Of a stretch of 64,000 nt of DNA, positions 37,535 through 49,056 are shown piece after piece (position 1 is the stretch's first letter; each line of letters starts with the position of its first letter). The position numbers were made by a program, and so were the translations under genes. The stretch is taken from NCBI GenBank assembly GCA_002749535.1, contig MZZL01000393.1, positions 992,739-1,056,738 of the forward strand, in the 5' to 3' direction. This stretch comes from Apophysomyces variabilis (lineage: Eukaryota > Mucoromycota > Mucoromycetes > Mucorales > Mucoraceae). The notes below the pieces were generated by a model. That model made no database searches. It had not been told where the DNA came from and saw nothing but the letters and a program-made list of their open reading frames with translations.

Positions 37535-40500
37535 TTAGAAGACGATATGGGCTGCCACAATACGTTGCAATTCCTGTAAGCATGATATTAGCACAGAATT
37601 CCCGCAAAAGGAGATAAACTTACATCATCAGCAATAGCTTCCTGTTTAGACGACGTTGTAAAGGATCGTTGCGGCACAAGAGCTTCGGTTTTTGCAACTG
37701 GTTTCTTCTCTTCCTGCGTTTGTTGTCTGGACACTGGCGTCAAGGGTGGCGAAATTGGTGTGTCCGCTATCGTATCTGCGATCGGTGGTGACAACAGCGC
37801 TGCCAAACCATCCTGGATTCGCCTTTCTGCTCGCTGTTGTTCACTTGTCGTTGATCCATCTGCTTTGTTGTTTGCTGGTGCTTCTTGTTTTTTACGCACC
37901 GCAAATGAACCTTCAGGTCGGTTCCAGGGATGAAATTGGTAGCCTCCTTCTTCTTCCCACTTGGAACTTTCCCGACTTTTCAGAAAGTCCACTCCATGAG
38001 CTACCAAAAGGTATAAATCATCCATTTCTGCTGGAGGTTCCACAGTCGCTGTTTGATTGGTAGATGGTGTGGATGGTGTATCGGCAGTAGTCTGTTCTTC
38101 TTCTCTTTCCTTTTGCTGCTGTGCTGCCTGCTCACTGGCACTTGTCTCGGTCGGTTTGTTATTATGCCATAAAGATGCCACAGACGAAGGCGAGCTTGTG
38201 GTTGTGTAACTGGATGTGGTCGAAGCCGATGATGGCGATGAACTGATCGTATTTTCAACTGGCGGTGTTGATAACGTATCCGCAGTGGTGCTGCTGACGT
38301 TTCGTTCCAAATCTATCTGATCATTCTTTGATGATTGGGTACTGTTGCGAGCACTCTGATTTTGAGGTGCGTCCGTCGTTTTTTGACTATCTATCCACAT
38401 GGCATACTGTTCCTGAATATCTGATAGCAGTGGCTCGGCTACCGTTGCTTTCTTCTCAGATGTGCCAGGGTTACCGTTGTTATTGTTCTGACTAGCACTG
38501 TCAATGATCACTTCGTTTGCTTCTTCTTCCAGATCATCCGAATCATCGTCGCTGATGTTAATGTTTTCGATAGGTTTCCCGTCGTCTAACTCAGAGTCAT
38601 CCGAAATAGAGGACGAGGAAGACGAAGAAATAGATGTAGCCACGGATAGCCGCCGCGCAGGCTCTGGCTTTGGAGGAGCACTACTAACATTGGGTGCGCT
38701 TGCTCGGCGAACTCCTGCCTGCGGCGCTTCCAAGAAACGACCATGGCCCGAAGCTGGAGTATTCGCTGTAGCCAATGGCATAGGTGTCACAGGTGCAGAA
38801 GCTGTGCTGATACCTGACTGTGTGTCTGGCCGTCCCGAGAAACTTGGGCTTATAGAAATCGAAGAAACGTTGCTAATAGGAAAATCGGATGCTGTTTGCA
38901 ATGCTTGACACGACCCAGTCGACGTGGGAGCTTTCTTTGATTTATTACCCCATCCAACTAGCCGTTTGAGCTGTTGTTTGAAGGAGCTTTCTTTCTTTCG
39001 CTCAGTAGAAGCTGATGGCTGTGGAGGATTTGGTTGTTGCATCATGTTAGTTTCTTCGGGTTCTGGACAGAGCGAGTTGACCAGCGAAACCCGCCGAAGT
39101 GGTGATGGAGAAGAAAGAGTATTCGATGGGGATTTTGGAGCTGCTAAAGAAACAGCCTGAGGCTGTCCCTGGGTGCTATTAATGGAGACGTTGTTGGCTC
39201 CTTGCACAGATGGGGTTTTCAGGGATGATTTCCCTTCTTGGCTGCTGTAAGATAGTCTTCGCTCATCCCCCGCTCCTTGGACGTTCAACAGACTTGGCCG
39301 TCGTTCATCAGACCGAGGAGAATCCATGAGGATGTCAAGGATGCTTGGCCTTCGCTGCTCACTTGGGAGGTTCACTGTTAAACCTATGGGTGTCTCCGGT
39401 GCCCTTCCCCCCGCCAGGAGCTTTTGTTTGTTCTGATTTTCAATATCGGCCCTGCGTAGGATGAACAACAAATCATTTGTAACCGGACCAGTCGTTGACT
39501 GAAGCACGTTGGCCAAGACTTCATTCGATTGTAGATCCGTTTCTAATCAGTGTTGTTTTCCATTAACTATCATTTCTCTTATGTCACACCCCCTTCTTTG
39601 TCTTTATCCTTGGATAAAACAAAGAAAAACCAACCTGTGCCATTCGCACGCACAGACATTCTGTACTTGGTAATTGGGCGGCCAACTTGCTGGTCACTGT
39701 AGTCAGCGGCATCTGCATCGGGTACATGAAATTTTTCCAGAGCCATCTTGATGACAGTGCCTACTGGTAGTTCCTGCCGAACACTGATAATCTTGTCCAT
39801 CCGATCAATTTCCGTCCGAAGTTTCTTTTTCTTGTTCGAGGTCTGTTGCTGTTTCTGCTCGAGTTCGGCATCATCCGGGTATAGAGAAACCTTAATATAA
39901 ACGAGACCTTCCCGTTCGTGAGCTCTCTTGATGCGTCGGTGAAGATAGAATCGGATAACGGAATCTTCATCATATGAAGTCTGTTCATAGTTACTAAAAC
40001 TGCTGGATCGGGGTCGTCTTGTCGGTTTTTCATCAATCGATTGTTGAGATATACGCTTGATGTGGGTGACGGAAGGCATAGGCGTTGTCAATGAGGCCGT
40101 CAAGGTTTTGAAGATCGAAAGCGGTTTATCCAGAGGAGCCAAAACATAGTCATCTATGTTTGAAATCAACCCCATAGTTGTTAGTTTCAAATAATACGCG
40201 CTTTTTCTCTGTCTCTCTCTCTTTACCTCCATCTAATCCTTGCACTGCTAGGAAATGTTCGATCGTGCAGTCCTCTGTATCGGTAAATTCATGTATCTCA
40301 AAGCGCGCCACAGCTTCCTGGACCAATTCGTCTGCTGTCGTGCTCGTGCTGACGGCAAAAGTATGAAACAATGGACCCTTGCCAATATTTCCTCCAAACA
40401 CGCGTAACTCTTCCAAATCCTGGACCGGTACCACTTGTTCACTTTCATAGCTAGTTCTTGCCTCTAGATCAGCGTGTTCCTGAATGGTTTCTAGTTCCGG

Positions 40501-41174
40501 ACGTGTATTTTCGCATCTATCAACGTCGTCTCGACCGCCATCACTATGTTCATACGATTCATATGGCTCATCATCATCATAGAAGTCTTCGTCATCTGAT
40601 TCAATCTCGTAATGGAATACATGTACAGCATTCTCTCCTGATGCAATGGTTACACGCTTATTTGCTTGGCTTAGCTTTGTTTCACTAAAGGCTATTTCAC
40701 TCGTAGGAGACGTGATCTCCACGTTTCTGTGTTTGTTAAGGCGTGCAAGTCGTTCGTAAGGCGTCTAATAAGTAAAAAGACGGAGGAATATGCTCAGGAG
40801 ACCCGAAAGGACATAATATGGTGCGATCAACCATTCTCTTCTCAACCCCCCTTTTTTATATATCTTGCTCTCACCTCAATATTTTCAGCCGGGATATAAC
40901 CAATTTCGCGAGTCTTCAACACTTCCACGAGCCACCAATAGATGTTCGTGTCTTCCATCAAAATCAAAGCATCTCCTTTGACTACCGAGGCCTGACCTTC
41001 TACGGTCGCCACAAATGTATGAAGAACATAACACAAATTAAAGTTGATATTCTCGTCCGGGATACTGGGTGAAGAAGACATAGAGGTAGTATCTTCGACC
41101 AAGTATTCCTCATCTTCTTCGTCTCCCTCATTCTCGCCGTACGATCTGTGCCATAAGGCCTGTTCAGTCGTCAT
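37535..41174 (-). CDS. SH3 and Ras-association domain adaptor protein
   Basis: Exons in transcript order: 40875-41174, 40227-40764, 39635-40153, 37624-39542 and 37535-37573; 1104 residues, phases close. An acidic N-terminus is followed by an SH3 domain at residues about 45-100 (VVKGDALILMEDTNIYWWLV, GYIPAENIE then TPYERLARLNKHRN). Next is a Ras-association-like ubiquitin fold (residues about 185-280; ELRVFGGNIGKGPLFHTFAV). A second similar segment covers VYIKVSLYPDD to NDLLFILRRAD. The last 600 residues are disordered, rich in S, T, P, Q with repeated RRPSxL motifs that look like basophilic kinase sites. This architecture suggests a scaffold between small GTPases and a kinase or actin partner; I cannot assign an orthologue. 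Confidence 0.82.
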
Positions 41175-41771
41175 TGGTTTGGGTGGGGGAAAAAAAAGAA
41201 AAAGTAAATCGTAAAGAGGGGTCCTCTAAGCATATAAAACACCTCTCTTTCTCCACATAGAGTAATTTGATAACCCCTGGCCCCGGAGAAAACGGAGTTC
41301 TCTCTTTCCTCTCTTTCTTGCACTTTTGCTCTCTCCTTTATTTTTAATCTCCTTGATTTGCAATCATTATATGGCAGCTTTCCTAAGACTACCAATCGTG
41401 AATCTTTCTTTTTACTATCATTCTGCACTGTAAATCTACGATTCTAGTTCAACCAGAAAAACAAACAATGAAATCATAGGCTGCATACCCTTGATACTGT
41501 GATTAATTCACTTATCGAATCTCCAAAATGGCCACCTAAAGCAATCTAGCTATCATGCACAGACACGGACATTGACCCTGATATCGAATCAAGTTTATCA
41601 TGTCGTGTGAAACAACCAAACAAAATGTTTATCAAAATATTGCTTATTTTCATTTCGTAACAACCTTCGCCAATGGCAATAATGCTTTATTAGATGTGAT
41701 AAATGGTCATTCATTCCACAATATAAAATAACTGAAATGATCAACGTATGGCCCATCACTTTATAAAGGCA
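41175..41771. other. Intergenic
   Basis: Holds the pyrimidine-rich 5' leader of the SH3/RA gene (to about 41350) and the 3' flank of the channel gene ending at 41772. No ORF of note. Confidence 0.45.
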
Positions 41772-44700
41772 TTATTGACGTGAACTAGTGGCACCGTATG
41801 AACGGGCCAGTAGGCTTCTTGACAGGCGTCTTTCCGGATGATGGTAATATGTTCTGGTATCTTCTTCGTCATCATTTTCGGTATCTTCAGATATGTCACC
41901 ATCAGCGACATTTCTAACTCCATAACTTCTACTATCATGGTGAGCATTAGGCGTTAACAGAGGTTGCCGTTCTGCTGAGAGAATATCAATAGCGGTGGAT
42001 GACCGAGGAGAAGTTTCGGGAGAAACGACAGCATCCGTAGAGGTAACCTTAGTAGACCCATCGTCGTCTTCATGATGGATTTCACGGCTGATGCCTCGCG
42101 ATCCCGCAGCCTTGATAGGCAGCCACAGTTGAGGCAACACGCCTAACAGAGCAGGATGTCCATAACGCTTCATGCCAGTATTTAATATACCGTCCAGTAG
42201 CGTCATAGGCGGTTCCCTGAAATCGGTATATCGTCTAGGCTCGGCAATATAATCATCTTCGTCCAAAACGGTGCGACGTCGTTTTAGCGAGACCTTTGGA
42301 TGCTCATTGGATACAACAGGCTGAAGAGCAGTTGCATTAGCCTCTGAGCTAGATGGTTGCGGACAGATTTGGCCTTCTGGATGCACAACGGTTGTTAATG
42401 GACCGAACTTTTCACTCAATAAACGTAGAGGGAGATACTGCGTGCTGTTTTGATAAGCTGCATTCACACCAACTCTGAACAGCATCGTCATTATTATCAA
42501 CGGTACACACAATATAGCCAATGTGTGCGCATGGTTAAGAATGAACAAACCGGCAGCCATTCCTTCAAAAATAAGAAGACCAACTATTATTCGCTCAAAG
42601 ACCAGTGGCCACATACGACCTGCGACCTCGTAAGGATGGAAATAAACTAGTGGATACGCAAATAAGTAAGTAGATACTATGTAATTACTTTGCAATTACC
42701 ATAAAGCAATTGATATTTGAACACGAGGTAAGCAAGGCCATAATAGATCGTTCCGAATATCAAGATATGAGGTGCAATTGTTGAGTAGACCAAAAGGATA
42801 ACGAACATAAACACAGGTGCTGGATAACCCCAACCATAATTGTACATGCGAGGCGCCAGTGTTTCTGCATAATCACGAGGTGTCTTACACAGAAAAGCAC
42901 GAGAAATTAATTGGAGAATGACAGGCCCAATCTGCAGTAATTGGATCGGGAGTCTGAAAGTGCATATTAGGACGCGATAGCATGATTTACTTTTAACCTA
43001 CAGCATCATGCCTTGCATCACCACGTAATTGACAAAGAATGGCGATACCTGGAAAGCAGAAGCTCAGCACCCTATTAAACTCATCAATGGACTCACCTGC
43101 GGAAGAGCTTCAGCAAGGATACTAGCAATCTTGGCTGGATCCGCCAAAATTTCAGTCAAACTTTTGAACAGTGCACTTGAAGCAGTAAAGACAAGTAGAA
43201 CATTGAACAAAAGGAAAAAGAAATGTCTGTCACAACCCATTTGTTAACCGGTAAGCTGTGTAGATCAGTGAAAACCTTACTTGCGAAAGGTGGATTCGTC
43301 TGCTCCGCTCCGTGTCGAAAATCCTTCTACAACGCTCAATGCTTAAAAAGAGGCATCAGGTTAGTTACGCTTTCATCTTGCTAGATTTGCAATATACCAT
43401 TGAGCAGGAAAGGTACGATGGCCATGAAAGTAACAACTGCGATAGTGGGGACAAAGCCATATATAACCTGTTTCAAGATCTTGCTTTTCTGAGCTAATTC
43501 CATCAACCATGGGAAATAGTTTTGTAGAGATTTCGGACTAGTAAGTGCGGAGAAGTAGGAGATGGGTATACCCCAAAAGAATACTAAAACGATGAAGATC
43601 ACAAAGACAATGCCTTTGCGGAGGACCCGTTCTCGCTGGTGCATTGCGATATTCTCCCATATCACGTCTCTTGGCTCTGGAGCCAGTTCAGCTCGCAGGC
43701 GAAATGGTGTGGTGTCGATCAAAACCTGTGCTGCAATGTACTATCAACCAACAGTTATTGTTAGGGTCAGAAATCTCGTTCGTTAACTGATGTATAGAAC
43801 GTACAGCACTGGTGGGTTCTTCAAACGTGATAAAGCCAACGCTTGTAGGCATAAACTTTCCGACTTTGCGGGCTCGACGAACGATACTGTCAGTCTCGTT
43901 AAACTTCTTGGTATAATGCTCGATCGCATCGACTGCTGAACCCAGATATCCCATGAATCCATCTCTAGCGACAGGCCGCGTCTTTTTCTGACTACTGCGA
44001 TATCTAGGTAATGATCCGTTTGTATCATTCGCTGCAGTCCAGTTAAGCGCGTGCAACGAATTTTCTCGCTCAGCTTCGGTGATCAGACGGCCGGGTCTAT
44101 AACTTGGGTCATAACATGGATTACCCCAGTGATTAGCGTAAGCGGTTTCCAACAGACGCAGATACTGTGCACGTTCTTTAATATATTCTAGCAAACGGCT
44201 GACGTGTCGAACAAGGTGTACGGAATCAACGACACCAATACCGAGATTTTCAAAGTATTCAGCGAGTTTTCTATCAGAGCGCAGACTCGGTGGTATACCC
44301 GTAACCAAGACCGTTCGGGCAGGAACAGTTTTGGCGATACGTATCAGATACTCTCTTCGGATTCGCACGTAACTGCGATAGTTGACGAAAGTGAAATAGA
44401 AGGTTGCGAAACAGAAGAAATAGGTGAAAAAAAGGTATACCCATAGGAAGGATGGCGAATAGGCGGAGGATGTTTCAGGTGTCTCAGACTCTGGAGGATC
44501 CGTTGGATTCAGGAGATCTCCTCCCATTTTGCTGATAGGATACAGGACAACGGCTCCAAAGAATCCACATAAGGCAAAAAGCTTGGTGGCCATCAGGAGA
44601 AATTGCAACATCTTATGATAACGGGAAATCATTATACCGTACATAAACATCAACCAACATCATCCAAACCTACCACAACTGCATCTAACCCAACTTTTTC

Positions 44701-45114
44701 CAAGACAACCTCATTTGGCGTTCGAAGTAAAGGAATTATCCATCCGAAAAATGAATTAGGCAATCGTTCGGGAGCATGTCTAACAAGAACTGTCAGACAA
44801 ACGACGAATAAAACGGAGTACAGAAATTATACTTTTTCATACGCAGTCGTGGAGAATACATGCTTGACCATCTACAAGAAAGAGAATACGGTGAGTTAAT
44901 GCCCAGATAAGCGTATAACTATTGTATCGATATCCCACCTAACACGCAGGAAGCAGAACAGAAGAAAGCACAAGATACCGACTGCTCCGCAAAGCGCGAG
45001 CTGGGTTGGTAAACCAGTGGGAGTTTTGGAATTATAGACGGGTGATCCCGGTGTGGGATCGTCGCTGCAAGCCCATATTGCTGTACAAAAGTCAATGGGC
45101 CACCACTTGACCAT
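41772..45114 (-). CDS. CSC1/OSCA-type osmosensitive cation channel
   Basis: Member of the family of mechanically or osmotically gated cation channels with about 11 membrane spans. Exons in transcript order: 44939-45114, 44833-44871, 44674-44779, 43805-44611, 43398-43740, 43281-43341, 43097-43226, 43002-43048, 42700-42953 and 41772-42646; 945 residues, every phase closes. N-terminal span LCGAVGILCFLLFCFLRVR, then FGWIIPLLRTPNEVVLEKVG, spans around 90-190, a cytosolic loop (VTGIPPSLRSDRKLAEYFEN) and the core membrane region (WENIAMHQRERVLRKG, FFFLLFNVLLVFTASSALF, RDYAETLAPRMYNYGWGYP). A long hydrophilic C-tail ends the protein. Upstream is 2 kb without a gene. Confidence 0.92.
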
Positions 45115-47135
45115 GGAAGAATCGTTTGCTTGGAATGAATCGTGGTACAGGAGAGTGGAAGGACTTTTTTTCCGGCGGTTCAACCTCTTTGCACAGTGTT
45201 GCGGTCACAGGTCGGGTAAAAACTCATTTCGAGAGCACTGCTGTATTGCTGCACCCTAATCCCAACCAACCCATCATGCTTCTGAAATGTCAAGCCCATA
45301 TTCAAAAAATCAATAACATCAGAATCATGACAGACGCTTAACGAACTTAACCCACTTTTTTCCCTTGATACCTACGTGAGAACGGATACTTAATGGATAC
45401 AAGGTACTCTAGCCAAAAATGAGCAAACAATAATGTCGTTGAGACTGCAGAACATTTTCAAGCCATATCTTTATGATCATTATTATGCATTATTCTACTC
45501 CTACCTGATAATCGAACCATTTTTATTGCGCACAGACGCCTATTACTAGTTATAAGTCTGTACCACAGTTAAACGAAAACACGCTAATTTTTCGTAGGTA
45601 ACAACTGCTGTATGAATCAAAAACCCGAACTTTTAGTCAAGTCGGACTGCAGCGTGGCGCCGTTGTTGTCCGCGTTGCTTTTTAGTTAATCGCCGGTTGA
45701 CATAAGAGTTACTCTATTCTATATCGGAAGTTTGGGGCGCTAGTAACTTTTCCCACACTGCGGGCCAATACTTTGTTTCAGAAGTAGGATAATACTAGAG
45801 GTAGTATTCTTAAATGAACCCTGTCGTCCCATTTCCGGGTTAAACGGGCTTTTTGAATAAGCATCTAAGTTCGACAAGGATGAGCCGCTCAGATGCTTTC
45901 CCTAATCGGCTTTCGTGGCTTCTGTTAATTGAACACATTTTGGAATGAGATTATGTTGCGGCTGTTTTGCGCCATCGTCATGCTTTGTTGTTGGCGCAGT
46001 AACTCTGCTGTCGCAGCGTCATGGTGCATAACAAAGCGCTAAATATATAGTTACTTCTCCCTTGCTGAGCCGAACCTTGTCAAAATAAGCAACTTGTCTC
46101 GCAATTGTTCTTAAAATGTTCTTTTGTGTATTTCCTAGTATTGTTTGTCAAGAGCATGCCACAAAGAAAATTTTAACTACCCTTAGATGTGTGGAGCAGA
46201 CATTTAGAGATCTTCTCTGTCCTAGTTTCGCATCTGCTGATGTCGCGTTGATACCATCTCTATTTTCCAATCTGTAGGGTATGACAATGGACAGAGAATC
46301 TTGCGATCATATGATACCTAATATCACGATGTTGAATAAGTATTGTTTCAAGGACAACATATTACCTCTATGTATCTGCTATGCGCCACAGCGTTACTTT
46401 GACCCTGTTGTCCTGAGTTGTTGATTTTGCTCTATCATCTATTTGTTAGTCAAGCATAGGTTAAACAAGTGTCCGAGGAGACTGCCGAGCGAAGCATTTG
46501 AATCCATCAAAAACAGATATAAGAGAAACAAGCTTAATCTGGTGACCTTATCACTGTCTTGATTGATAGACTTTGTTGGAAAGGCTAGGCATGCAGGCGT
46601 GCATCTATGTTTTGTGTGGGCTTGATCACTGGGCGACCGATGCTTCGTTTAACCAGTATTATGTTTAAGCTTTCAGTGAATAAGAAGTGTCTCACACAAT
46701 CTTTGCCTCTTCCTGCGATATGGAGGTTTTGCGGTAGAAAACCAGGAAGAATACTGGATAGGTTGCTGATGTGAAAGGTATATTGATAAGCGAACTCAGC
46801 TCCCGGGAAGACGATCCTTTGTGTGAGTTTAGATAATGCTCTATTAAGAAAGCGTGCCATAATACATACAGCGCAGCACACCTTTAATCCCATTTTTTAT
46901 GCCATCGATAACAAGGGAAAGAAAGCGATACAAAAGCTATCTATCGGAGAATGAAGATCTGGCGATCCGTAGTGTGCCAGGGTCAAAGATCCGCTATCTA
47001 GCAATTCTCACGAGCTGTGTGTAACAGGTTTAAGGAAATAACGTAGGTAAAATCAATTCAAAACCAAATGTGTCACTATTCGCCATTGTTAAGAGAACGG
47101 GGTCCCATGTTTGGAACCTTCCGATCACACAAGAT
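45115..47135. other. 2-kb region without a recognisable gene
   Basis: Contains the promoter of the channel gene on the left. The only sizeable ORF (46585-46893, minus, about 100 codons) has no domain and no splice partner. Nothing else is seen. Confidence 0.4.
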
Positions 47136-48351
47136 CTATATTTCTTCGTATTCGTAGCGAACACCCATGCCTTCTTTGGGAGTCAAGCCGAGCCTACGCA
47201 TCCGTTCTGCCTGAACGCGTTCTCGATTAACTTTGGTAAGCTCTTCGATCTGTTCCGCTGACATTTGCAGTGCTGGTTGCCTCGAGGCTGCGGCACGTGC
47301 GGCTTGTTTGTGTTGCATCCTAAAGACAAGAAAAGCAATCTAAATATGCTTATTCTCTTAAAGTTAGAAAGAAAATTCCCACCTCAATTGCTCTTCATCG
47401 TTTTTAAAGTTAAATTCTTCCGATGGTAGAGTTTCACCCATTCTTAATGCATGCTGGCGTTGCTCCCATTTTCTCAGATCATAGAACCTTTTGCCATCCT
47501 TGTCAATAAACCGAAATAAACAAAAAACACGTACTTCTCATGCGGCATAGTGGCTGTGTTATAGTCTAATAAAGTTTCAGAATCATTATATAGAAAAAGA
47601 GTTAACAGAACTTGACCTTCCATAAAATCGACGAAAAGATCTTTTCGCTTGTTGTTGCTCAAGGTTTCCACGTCAACGTGTTTTACTTCAATTAGCCAGG
47701 CTTGGAATTCCTAAAATCAATTAGAACCAAGATAACAGATTAAGAGAGTTGGGGGACCAAACATACAGCCTCTTTTGTAAATATGCTAATCAAACCAACG
47801 GATTGAGTTTCATAGTTGTGTACATGACGATGTGTTCTCACTTACTCAGACTCATAGATGATGCCATACTTTCCCCATTCATCGCCAATCCGCAACGACT
47901 TTGACTTTTTACTCTTCTTTGACTTCTTCTGTACATAGTAAAATACAATGAATAAAAAAAACTTTCAAACATTGTCAAATCAATAGGTACCTTTGACTTT
48001 CTATGCTTCTTTTCCTTTTTGCGTCGTCTGCGGCGCTCTTCATCTGAAGATTCGCTGCTACTGCTGCTACTGTAAGATGGAGAACGAGATCGTCGGCGTT
48101 TCCTAATAAAGCTTATGGTTATAAGAGGTAACCAGCAAACAGAAAACACAATGCCTCTACCTCTCCGATCGTGACCGATCTCTGGAATGCCGATGACGTC
48201 TGGAACGATCATCATCGTCGCGATCTCGTTCCCTTGAACGATGGCGACGTCGTTCAGGAGAAGGAGATCGGGCGGAACTACGGTGACGTCGTGAAGTGGA
48301 ACGAGTCGGTGAGCGTGACCGAGAATGCCTTCTTCGAGAAGAATCGCCCAT
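47136..48351 (-). CDS. RS-rich nuclear protein, SCI1-like family
   Basis: Exons in transcript order: 48161-48351, 47991-48102, 47846-47928, 47767-47785, 47617-47710, 47535-47565, 47383-47487 and 47136-47319; 272 residues, phases close. The N-terminal 100 residues are Arg/Ser repeats and Lys runs typical of splicing factors. The conserved core follows: WGKYGIIYESDIFTKEAEFQ, AWLIEVKHVDVETLSNNKRK, FVDFMEDYNTATMPHEKFYD. It matches the plant style cell-cycle inhibitor 1 (SCI1) family as I recall it, found from plants to animals, thought nucleolar or splicing-related. The fourth exon is 19 nt. Function in fungi is not established. Confidence 0.8.
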
Positions 48352-49056
48352 AGTACGTTGCTGCTTGTGTTCAATGCGTGCAGGAGAAGCAGGAAGCACG
48401 GCTCAACCGGTTGCTGCTGAAATCACAGTCACTTTCCAAATATAGGTTCATTGAATAGAAGCTGTGGGCGTTTCCTTTCTCCCTTCAACTTCTATCGCTT
48501 TCCCTCCTCCCCCCTTTCTCCCCCGATCGACATGCACAGATACTTTCCGCAGACGGAATAGGGCGGAATAATACAAAGCATATGACACATGCGGTTTGTG
48601 TGTGTACATATATTGACGGATTATTTGACTGATTAACTTTTAAGAGGAAACTTTATAGTGATACAGAAAGCCTTATTTGTCCCTCCTGATCACTTTTAAT
48701 ACCCTGTGCAATGGCATCCTGCCTTTCCCCGGTCGAGTTTCTCCGTTTGGCAGTTTGTTGCAGGAATATAGTGAATGATAGTAGGTCGTATGCCATTCTG
48801 ATAAATGGACTACGGAGAGTCTTGGCAGTGGACAGAAAGTAAAGAAAAGAGAGAACATGCAGGTCAAAGTATCCCAAGAGAGAAGCCCTCCTATTTCTGT
48901 CAGTGGATTCTGAAATGCCGATTGAGGAAAGCCACAGACATTGCTGTGTTCCCGCATTTTGTATATAAAAAAAAGAATATGCATCTCTCATCTCTCACTT
49001 TTTTTTTCTTTTTTTTCACTCAATCAACTTGCTTCTTGCCTGTTTCTTTTGTCATA
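48352..49056. promoter_or_regulatory. Divergent promoter, SCI1-like / Lon
   Basis: 705 bp between divergent starts. TGTATATAAAAAA at about 48958-48970 is a TATA-like box some 95 nt upstream of the Lon ATG, followed by a long T/C tract (48998-49025). The reading frame of Lon is open upstream to an ATG at 48805, but that extension is dominated by leader-like sequence. Confidence 0.5.

Noticed and set aside
46585..46893. 102-codon minus-strand ORF in the 2-kb gap
   Set aside because: No recognisable motif, no splice partner and ordinary base composition.
48805..49056. Upstream in-frame extension of Lon from ATG 48805
   Set aside because: It covers the TATA-like box and the T/C leader and adds phenylalanine runs; ATG 49057 gives the usual N-domain start.
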